The position numbers and the translations under genes were made by a program. From UBA1413 sp964395045 (GTDB lineage: Bacteria > Bacteroidota > Bacteroidia > Bacteroidales > Prolixibacteraceae): 14,516 bases of DNA. The stretch is from the NCBI GenBank assembly GCA_964395045.1, contig CAYNBE010000078.1:1-14516 (forward strand), written 5' to 3'. Under the pieces are notes generated by a model. The model was not told where the DNA came from, made no database searches, and saw only the letters and a program-made list of their open reading frames with translations. This document shows positions 1 to 5,833 of the stretch, in pieces (positions within the stretch are counted from its first letter, which is position 1; each line of letters opens with the position of its first letter).

Positions 1-824
1 TGATCATGGAAAATCATGGGACTGTGGTGGGGGGAACAAAGCTGATTGAGGCTTATGAGCGATTTGAAGCAATGGAATTTTGCGGACGTACCCTGATAAA
101 TTCGAAGTCGGTTGGCGAACCCAGGTTTTTAGATGAGGAACAGCTGTCGGCATTCAACCGCCAGATGCCTCACGATCTTCCCGAACTGGATGAAGTAGTG
201 GTTGCTTCGGATGAGAAGGAAATCCGAACCGAGATTGTGAGGATTGTACGGAGGGCCTGTGACCAGGGGCTGATGATGAGTACCTATGGGACTGCTTCGG
301 TCAGGTGGAGAGGGAACGACTTTTTGATCACAAAGACTAATGTTACCCGCTGGAATATTGATCTGGACGACATCGTTCAGATGCGCGGTGGAAAGCGGGA
401 GCCCGGCAAAATCCCCAGCCGCGCAACATGGCTGCATCATGAAATTTACCGGAGGAACCCCCACGTCAATGCGGTAATCATGACGCAACCCCCTTACCTG
501 ATGGCTTTTGGGGCAACCCATGAGCATTTGGATGTGAAAACCATCCCTGAAAGCTGGATATTCCTGCAGGATATGCCCAACCTTCCTTTTGGATCGCAAT
601 TTGCCGGCAAAACCGATATCCCCGACCTGATAGGAAAGAAAGTTGCGGCTGTGCTGGTCAACAACGATGCGGTGATTGTAACAGGGAAAACGCTTCTGCA
701 GGCTTTCGACCGGCTGGAGGTGGCTGAGTTTTCAGCAAAGTCACTCTGCATGGGGAAAGCCATTGGCCGGTTTTATCCCATTGGCGACAAAGAAATTGAT
801 GAACTGAAGAAGGCTTTCTTCTAA
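1..824 (+). CDS. Class II aldolase/adducin-family protein, tandem domains, 5' end cut by window edge
   Basis: The frame is open to the left edge, and the first visible residues (I-M-E-N-H-G) are the interior of an aldolase domain, so the ATG at position 6 is not the true start. What remains is the tail of a first class II aldolase domain, then a linker, then a whole second domain (about residues 70-255 counted from that ATG). Family members (FucA, AraD, adducin head) use a Glu and three His to bind zinc and cleave or epimerise sugar phosphates in the cytoplasm. The visible end of domain 1 keeps the NHG histidine. Domain 2 keeps the fold-level pattern, but the usual Glu is Ala140, the HTH pair is Met159-Thr-Gln161, and the NHG motif is Asn219-Asn-Asp. 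Domain 2 is therefore probably structural or binding rather than catalytic. The substrate is unknown. No clear terminator follows. Confidence 0.8.
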   Translation, partial: IMENHGTVVGGTKLIEAYERFEAMEFCGRTLINSKSVGEPRFLDEEQLSAFNRQMPHDLPELDEVVVASDEKEIRTEIVRIVRRACDQGLMMSTYGTASVRWRGNDFLITKTNVTRWNIDLDDIVQMRGGKREPGKIPSRATWLHHEIYRRNPHVNAVIMTQPPYLMAFGATHEHLDVKTIPESWIFLQDMPNLPFGSQFAGKTDIPDLIGKKVAAVLVNNDAVIVTGKTLLQAFDRLEVAEFSAKSLCMGKAIGRFYPIGDKEIDELKKAFF

Positions 825-990
825 ATCCTCAAAGGTTCACAGGCTGATGGCATTTAAGCCAGTCATGGGATGGTTTCGGACATTTTGATCCGGGGTCTTC
901 AGTGGTTAGTGTATTGGAATATCATCCGGGAATAGATGGATGGTTGTTTCATATTTTATACATTTACAGCAATGTGAAAGTTGACCGGTT

Positions 991-2229
991 ATGAGAAAAA
1001 AGATGTTCCTGATCCTTTTGACTTGTTTATTTTTTCTCAGTTCTGCCTCCCAGGAAGTTGCCCAATGGAGGGGGCCTGCCAGGGATGGGAAATATCAAGA
1101 AGCCAACCTTTTAAAGGAATGGCCTGTTGACGGCCCTCGGTTGTTGTGGTCCTATACGGGACTTGGCGCAGGAATGGGAAGTCCGGTGATCGCCAATGAG
1201 AAGGTATATGTGACCGGTATACCGGACACCCTTTCCGGAACTGGCAGGCTACATGTCCTCGATCTGGAAGGCAGGTTGCTTTGGACAAAAGATTACGGTT
1301 CCGATTTTACAGAGCTTTTCGCCGGGGCCAGATCAACACCAACTGTGGCTGGTGAATTTATCTATATTGAAAGCGGAAACGGAGTGGTGTACTGTTTAGA
1401 TGCAACAACAGGCGAAAAAGTATGGTCGGTCGACTTTTTCAGAGATTTCGGGGCCGATTCGGTTCAGTTCGGATTTTCCGAATCGCTGCTCATTGATGGT
1501 GACAAAATTTACTGCACCCCTGGAGGAAGAACCAGCAACATGGTGGCTCTGAACCGCTTCACGGGAGCCATAATTTGGTCTTCGACCGGTTCAGGGGAAA
1601 AAGCCACCTATTCATCTCCGGTGGTTTTTACCCATCAAAGGAACCGAATCATTGTTAACATGACCGCTTCATCCATTCTGGGCATTTCTGCCGATAACGG
1701 AGAAGTATTGTGGCGCTTTCATCAGTTTCAGGATAATAATATCCATGCCAATACCCCTATTTTCGACAGGGGAGAAGTGCTTGTTTCAAGTGCTTCGAGA
1801 AAGGACAGCTCAGGACTGGTGATGCTGAAGCTGTCACCTGACGGAAGAACTGCGGAGATAAAGTGGAGGAACCGGGAAATTATCAATCTGATGGGGGGTG
1901 CGATCATGAACGACAGCAATATATATTTGTCGGCCTATCTTCAGCCAAAATGGTATTGTGTTAACCGTGAAACAGGAAAGATCAGGTATACTTCGAAAGA
2001 TCTGGGAGGTGGTGTGGTTATCAGTGCCGATGGCCTTCTTTATTGTTATACGGAAAGGGATGGAGAGATAGCTATTGTGGAAGCTACCCCGGAACAAATG
2101 AAAGTAATCAGCCGGTTCAGGGTACCACTCGGTACAGCCCAACATTGGGCCCATCCCGTAATCAGCCATGGTAAACTGTTTATCAGACACGGTGATGCGC
2201 TGATGGTCTATCAGATTTCCGGCGTTTAA
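991..2229 (+). CDS. Exported PQQ-like beta-propeller repeat protein
   Basis: A 412-residue protein with a type I signal peptide: basic start (MRKK), hydrophobic core at residues 6-17, probable cleavage near Ser18-Ala-Ser. The mature protein opens with QWRGPARDG, a motif typical of exported PQQ-like (BamB-like) propeller proteins. Repeats of the form 'LD..TGE..W' follow, at about residues 89-98, 136-145, 186-196, 232-241 and near 320, each contributing a blade. Such proteins are periplasmic or surface scaffolds; few bind PQQ. No catalytic motif or lipobox is seen, so a function cannot be assigned. The start at 991 is preferred because it gives the full basic n-region; the internal ATG at 1003 would shorten it. 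The gene stands 166 bases after the aldolase gene on the same strand and converges with the next gene, sharing its stop bases. Confidence 0.8.
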   Translation: MRKKMFLILLTCLFFLSSASQEVAQWRGPARDGKYQEANLLKEWPVDGPRLLWSYTGLGAGMGSPVIANEKVYVTGIPDTLSGTGRLHVLDLEGRLLWTKDYGSDFTELFAGARSTPTVAGEFIYIESGNGVVYCLDATTGEKVWSVDFFRDFGADSVQFGFSESLLIDGDKIYCTPGGRTSNMVALNRFTGAIIWSSTGSGEKATYSSPVVFTHQRNRIIVNMTASSILGISADNGEVLWRFHQFQDNNIHANTPIFDRGEVLVSSASRKDSSGLVMLKLSPDGRTAEIKWRNREIINLMGGAIMNDSNIYLSAYLQPKWYCVNRETGKIRYTSKDLGGGVVISADGLLYCYTERDGEIAIVEATPEQMKVISRFRVPLGTAQHWAHPVISHGKLFIRHGDALMVYQISGV

Positions 2230-3596
2230 TCAGCCTTCTGGAAAACGATCTTGCTGATGCCGGCTACCTGGTTTCCGGGTGCCAGGTATATTTTTACTGA
2301 TAACCTGCCATCCTTTACCCTGACAATTCTTTCCGGGGTCCAAGCAAACTCCCCGGGCGAAAGCATAAAGGTTCCGGCCGGTTGATCTTCAAATTCCACT
2401 TTCTGTCCCGATGGAAGTTGACAATCGCCAACACTTGCCCTGATCCGGTAAATTCCTTCCCGGACATTGATTTCAAACAGGAAATAGTCGTATGGATTGG
2501 TGCACATTGCAGGCTGCCCGTTGAAAAGTGTCTTCTGCAACCTCACATTGCTGTTCGACCTGTTCACTGCCCACTCTGTCTTGTCTGCAGGATTCCAATC
2601 CCCCAGAATCCACCCCATGCCTTCATATTCTTCAAATGAATAGGTATTCCGCGAATCCATCCGGTTCATTCCAGTTTTGCCGAAATCAACCTGTCCTTTT
2701 GAAAAATACCTTGGAGTCAGTACATTATTCCCGTAATAAAGTTCCAGCAACTGGGGATAAAAGTTGATCATATTTTTGGTACGGTCATCATATCCCGGAA
2801 TGGTGTCTGACCATACAACTGACAGTCGCAGGAGTTCCCGCGACCCCTCTCCCCAAATGTACCCGATTCCTGTACCCTTTTCTGTTTTCTGGTTTTTCTT
2901 CACCATCAGACTTTTATCATAGAGATTTTCATAAATATAAAACACATGGGGAGAAGATTCACTCTGAATACAAACTGCAGCCCTGGGTGTGCCACACCGA
3001 CCGGTTTCAATCCAGGCAACCGTTCCGTTTTCCATGGCTGTGATCATATGGGTGCGGGCAGCCCTCGAATTGAATAATTCCATCCCCACTCCTTTGTTTT
3101 CGGCAGGTTGTTTTTTCCCATCGTCTAGAGGAAGGTAAGAAAACATATAAGTATCTTCCGAACCGCGCCAGATATATCCATCAGTAAAATCCACAGGAAA
3201 AGAGAACTGCCCGGAGAGAAACAACGGGGATGTGCCCGATGCGAGTCCGATGAGTGCATCCCCGGTCAGCAAACCATGCGATCCATCCTGAGGGGTGAGT
3301 GACTTCACTTTCCGGTTGTCGGCCACGTACAACCTGGTATTTCCTACTTGGGATGAGGTACTTCGGCGGGCAACTTTCAACCAGGCTGTATCCAGACCAA
3401 CCCTGATCCTGTTGTAATGGTTATTGACCTGGAGCAATTCAATCTCTTTACCCTCAAATGACACTGTTACTCCTGTTGTCAGGTTTACGAAGGTTGTGTT
3501 GCCCCAGGTAAATGCCCCGTGTGCGGCACTTTTTCCGTCGCTATTCATAAAAAAAAGCTCCAGCAAGGCAACGATACAGACAGAGATCATCCTCAT
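2226..3596 (-). CDS. Exported protein with degenerate M23/LytM-like domain and galactose-binding-like C-terminus
   Basis: A 456-residue protein with a signal peptide (hydrophobic residues 4-17). Residues about 160-265 follow the M23/LytM peptidase pattern: a GV.. strand, then NGTVAWI (family 'DGTVV'), then 'FYIYENL' (family 'YMH.NL'), then KKNQKTEKGTGIGY (family 'GDKVKAGDQIAY'), then WGEG (family 'GSTG'), then LLRLSV (family 'HVHF'). Every zinc or catalytic position is changed: N167 and G171 for the H...D ligands, Y222 for the middle His, L255 and R257 for H.H. A peptidase function is therefore unlikely. Residues about 302-453 (VDFG....., EEYEGMGW, FEINVREGIYRIRASVGD) resemble the galactose-binding-like N-domain of YxiM/agarase-type esterases. 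By inference the protein binds carbohydrate or peptidoglycan in the periplasm or outside. Both domain calls come from reading by eye. An alternative start at 3590 (third residue) is possible. Confidence 0.6.
   Translation of the reverse strand: MRMISVCIVALLELFFMNSDGKSAAHGAFTWGNTTFVNLTTGVTVSFEGKEIELLQVNNHYNRIRVGLDTAWLKVARRSTSSQVGNTRLYVADNRKVKSLTPQDGSHGLLTGDALIGLASGTSPLFLSGQFSFPVDFTDGYIWRGSEDTYMFSYLPLDDGKKQPAENKGVGMELFNSRAARTHMITAMENGTVAWIETGRCGTPRAAVCIQSESSPHVFYIYENLYDKSLMVKKNQKTEKGTGIGYIWGEGSRELLRLSVVWSDTIPGYDDRTKNMINFYPQLLELYYGNNVLTPRYFSKGQVDFGKTGMNRMDSRNTYSFEEYEGMGWILGDWNPADKTEWAVNRSNSNVRLQKTLFNGQPAMCTNPYDYFLFEINVREGIYRIRASVGDCQLPSGQKVEFEDQPAGTFMLSPGEFAWTPERIVRVKDGRLSVKIYLAPGNQVAGISKIVFQKAD
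2265..2295 (+). terminator. Candidate intrinsic terminator of the beta-propeller gene
   Basis: A perfect 7-bp inverted repeat (TACCTGG at 2265-2271, CCAGGTA at 2282-2288) with a 10-base loop is followed by TA and five T (2291-2295). It starts 36 bases after the stop of the + strand gene and lies inside the 3' coding region of the convergent gene. It fits a terminator for + strand transcription, but the stem is short. Confidence 0.4.
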
Positions 3597-3609
3597 TCGG
3601 GTTTTTCTG

Positions 3610-3617
3610 CAAAATTA
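3610..3617 (-). promoter_or_regulatory. Possible -7 box upstream of the M23-like gene
   Basis: On the minus strand this reads TAATTTTG, matching the Bacteroidetes -7 consensus TAnnTTTG. No good TTTG -33 box is seen, and the implied leader to the ATG at 3596 is only about 5-10 bases, so this is a weak call. Confidence 0.25.
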
Positions 3618-3733
3618 GTGTTGTTTTTAAATTCTATCCAGATAACATCAAATCGAATAATATCAGGACAACTTCCCTGTTGGCGGCAAAAATCAAGCCA
3701 TCGTTTCACCATGATTCACGGGACCAGTAAAAC

Positions 3734-3769
3734 AAAAAGCGACCGGTATTAACTGATTGGCCCGGTCGC
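3734..3769 (-). terminator. Intrinsic terminator ending the sigma/receptor/FecR/DUF4382 cluster
   Basis: A perfect 8-bp GC-rich stem (GCGACCGG at 3739-3746, CCGGTCGC at 3762-3769) with a 15-base loop. Read on the minus strand, the stem is followed at once by TTTTTGTTTT. It lies about 180 bases after the DUF4382 stop and is oriented to end that transcript. Confidence 0.7.
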
Positions 3770-3783
3770 CTGTGTTCTTCAGG

Positions 3784-3812
3784 GGAACCCCTCTGGATAA
3801 CAGAAGGGTTCC
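3784..3812. repeat. Hairpin upstream of the terminator
   Basis: A 12-bp stem (3784-3795 with 3801-3812) with a single C-A mismatch and the five-base loop GATAA. It has no T run on either side, so it is not a terminator by itself. On the minus strand it begins 10 bases after the stop of the small frame at 3823 and 14 bases before the terminator stem, so it could protect the mRNA 3' end. Confidence 0.5.
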
Positions 3813-3822
3813 GATTGACGAT

Positions 3823-3951
3823 TTAATAAATGATGGTTATGTCTTGTGCCTCAAGAAGTTTTTTTAAACGCTTTAGTAAACTCACCAACACTCTTTTGTG
3901 CTGCTGCTTTGTATATTTTTGCTGATGCTTTTTTGTCAGAAAAGGTTTCAT
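3823..3951 (-). CDS. Possible 42-residue basic peptide overlapping the DUF4382 stop codon
   Basis: The frame begins MKPFLTKKHQ and ends DITIIY. Its ATG overlaps the TGA of the DUF4382 gene as ATGA, the classic layout for translational coupling, and its stop falls just before a hairpin and terminator, so it would lie within the same mRNA. It is rich in Lys and Gln, with a Leu/Lys segment in the middle that could form an amphipathic helix. No family is recognised. A different frame through the same bases is also open for about 35 codons and could be a frameshifted tail of the DUF4382 protein, so the peptide may not be real. Confidence 0.2.
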   Translation of the reverse strand: MKPFLTKKHQQKYTKQQHKRVLVSLLKRLKKLLEAQDITIIY

Positions 3952-4865
3952 TCTTTTTTCAATATGAAATCCTGTTTGAAGTCACGCCTGAGGTATATCC
4001 GGATGTCCCCTGACGTTTCGGTAATATAACCTTCCTTAGAGGCAGAGACCTGGTATGTTCCGACCGGAAGTCCGATGATCCTGTAATATCCTTTTTCACC
4101 GGTAATAGCCGTTGAAATTGTTTTATCACCGCTCTTGACCGTAACCAGAGCTCCGGCAACCGGGGTGTTTTTGCCCTCCAGAACCCTGCCATAGATGCTG
4201 CCGGCACGATGCTGGTTTACAGCACGGATCATGGGATTGAAAATGAATCCGAGAATACCGCCCTTTGCTTTAGGATTTCCCATGGTAAGAAATGACCTGC
4301 TCAGGTCCAGGTCAACAAGTACCCCGGCTGTATTTGAACCATCAACGACCAGAACGGTGTCGAGCCTGATCTTGAGGCCGTTGTTGGCCGATTCCGGGAT
4401 ATTGATCGTAAATGTATATTCATCCATATAGATGACTGCTTTGACAAGTTCCATCCGGATGATATCATAGGTGCCTACCGGTACCTGTGCATCGGCCAGT
4501 ATTTCAGTGACTCCGTTCTGTAGCTGGAGAAGGTCGAATTCCTTTTCTCCGGTGGAGATCACTACATATCCGCTGTCGCATCTGAACCTGCTGTAGTCGA
4601 ATCCTTTCCCATTTGACGACCGGACTTTCCCGATGGACTCACCATTTTTTCCGGTGCAGGTGCCGCCTTCTTTCCTCAGTTCAACCGTATCAACGGTGAT
4701 CATTACCTTATCGACCAGTCCGACCGGGAAAGGGGCATCGGTGATGCTGACCACTACCCTGCCAGTTCCTTCCGGTGTGAGGTCGTTGTTGCTCAGGTCG
4801 CATGATACAAAATAGATCATGGTTGTTGCCAGGGCAAATGTGAAAAACTTAACGATTGTTCTCAT
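3948..4865 (-). CDS. DUF4382 lipoprotein with C-terminal carboxypeptidase-regulatory-like domain
   Basis: A 305-residue protein when started at the ATG at 4865. The frame could begin earlier at a TTG (4889) overlapping the FecR stop, but the ATG has an A-rich leader and gives a compact lipoprotein signal (MRTIVKFF...YFVSC, lipid Cys22). Residues about 35-217 match the DUF4382 pattern (VVVSITDAPFP..VDKVMITVDTVEL). Residues about 223-303 match the carboxypeptidase-regulatory-like beta-sandwich (GSIYGRVLEG...PVAGALVTVKSG...GYYRIIGLPVGTYQV). DUF4382 has no established function. The gene lies 20 bases after fecR and is the last gene before a terminator, so it is probably in the operon. By inference it is a lipoprotein partner of the receptor, taking the place a SusD would normally hold. 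Its 3' end is ambiguous because of an A6 run at 3954-3959. Confidence 0.8.
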   Translation of the reverse strand: MRTIVKFFTFALATTMIYFVSCDLSNNDLTPEGTGRVVVSITDAPFPVGLVDKVMITVDTVELRKEGGTCTGKNGESIGKVRSSNGKGFDYSRFRCDSGYVVISTGEKEFDLLQLQNGVTEILADAQVPVGTYDIIRMELVKAVIYMDEYTFTINIPESANNGLKIRLDTVLVVDGSNTAGVLVDLDLSRSFLTMGNPKAKGGILGFIFNPMIRAVNQHRAGSIYGRVLEGKNTPVAGALVTVKSGDKTISTAITGEKGYYRIIGLPVGTYQVSASKEGYITETSGDIRIYLRRDFKQDFILKKE

Positions 4866-4885
4866 GTTTCTTTTATTTTGAGTGT

Positions 4886-5746
4886 TCAATGCATCGCTGG
4901 TTTGAAAATTCTGATCTTGTTATTTTTGTCATGTTCACAATTAAGGTTCAGGGAGGTTGTCAGGATCGATAAAGCCAAATTGGGATCTCCGGTACGGATG
5001 GAGCCGCTGAAAAAACGGGGACGATCGGTTTCATACGAAATTCGGATACCGAAGAAACTCTCCAGCTCCCTGACGATGGTCTCCGCATTCACGTTTTGAT
5101 ATTCGCCCTTAAAAACCGCAATGGATGGAAATGATTCTTCAGGGGTTGTCATGATTCTATCACCTTTGTCAGTGAACCGGATACCGCTTCCTGAGGTAAG
5201 TGTTTCGCTCTGTTCCCCGAAAACTGCTCTCACCTTGCCTTCGTAACAAATTACCTGCATGTTCCCATCGGCTTCACCTGTTAAAAACCGGGTTCCGAGC
5301 ACCTCCACCTTTCCGCGGGTGGTCATTACACTGAAATTTCCTCCTTTTACCACTTCAAAATAGCCATTCCCTTCAAGCCTGATTTTTCTGTTCCATGGGA
5401 ACTTCCTGTATTGTACGGTGCTCCCTGATGCCAGCACAATCCTCGACTGGTCAGGAAGACGGAAGGACAAAGCCTGAAGGGTATCGTTGCGGACCATAGT
5501 GTTGTCCAGAATAGCCCATATAACCAGCGAGATAATAAGTGAAGCAGCGACAGAGGTGATGATGAAAAGCCGGCGTGACCTGTATTGTTTTACCTGGTTT
5601 ACCTGGGTGTATTTAAAGGTAGTACCGGTTTTGGCCAAAAGAGATTCCAGGGCTGCCTCTTTGCTAACCTCCGAAGGAACACTGAAATGGTGAACCGACT
5701 GACTGATCTTTTGATTGAATGACTGATTGGCTAAACTTTCTTTCAT
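4886..5746 (-). CDS. FecR-family anti-sigma factor
   Basis: A 286-residue inner-membrane protein. Residues 1-58 form a short cytoplasmic part that should contact the sigma factor. Residues 59-80 are one membrane segment. Residues about 96-185 are the periplasmic FecR domain (SFRLPDQSRIVLASGS, IRLEGNGYFEVV, VEVLGTRF). Residues about 216-283 match DUF4974 (NAETIVRELESFFGIRISY). It is at the short end for Bacteroidetes FecR proteins. In this family it holds an ECF sigma factor at the membrane and releases it when the outer-membrane receptor's STN domain reports ligand. It follows the receptor gene by 87 bases, whereas fecR usually sits directly behind the sigma gene. The partner is inferred to be the sigma factor at 8665-9165. 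Confidence 0.9.
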   Translation of the reverse strand: MKESLANQSFNQKISQSVHHFSVPSEVSKEAALESLLAKTGTTFKYTQVNQVKQYRSRRLFIITSVAASLIISLVIWAILDNTMVRNDTLQALSFRLPDQSRIVLASGSTVQYRKFPWNRKIRLEGNGYFEVVKGGNFSVMTTRGKVEVLGTRFLTGEADGNMQVICYEGKVRAVFGEQSETLTSGSGIRFTDKGDRIMTTPEESFPSIAVFKGEYQNVNAETIVRELESFFGIRISYETDRPRFFSGSIRTGDPNLALSILTTSLNLNCEHDKNNKIRIFKPAMH

Positions 5747-5833
5747 TGGTCAAACATCAACAGCTCCTGAAATCTCTTTTACATTATATATCCCAGAGTC
5801 TCTTTTTACCCTACCCGGAAAGGGAATATTTTT

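Larger units (their letters stand above)
3597..3947. other. Intergenic region between the M23-like gene and the DUF4382 gene
   Basis: This 351-base stretch has no gene longer than 50 codons. It holds a possible promoter for the left gene (3610-3617), an intrinsic terminator on the minus strand (3734-3769), a second hairpin (3784-3812), and a 42-codon frame that overlaps the DUF4382 stop codon (3823-3951). The part from 3618 to 3733 shows nothing recognisable. Confidence 0.6.

Noticed and set aside
6..824. ATG at position 6 as the start of the aldolase gene
   Set aside because: The reading frame is open to the window edge, and this Met lies inside the conserved strand before the NHG motif, so the gene must begin upstream.
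4866..4889. TTG start at 4889 for the DUF4382 lipoprotein
   Set aside because: The ATG eight codons downstream has a better leader and gives a standard-length lipoprotein signal.
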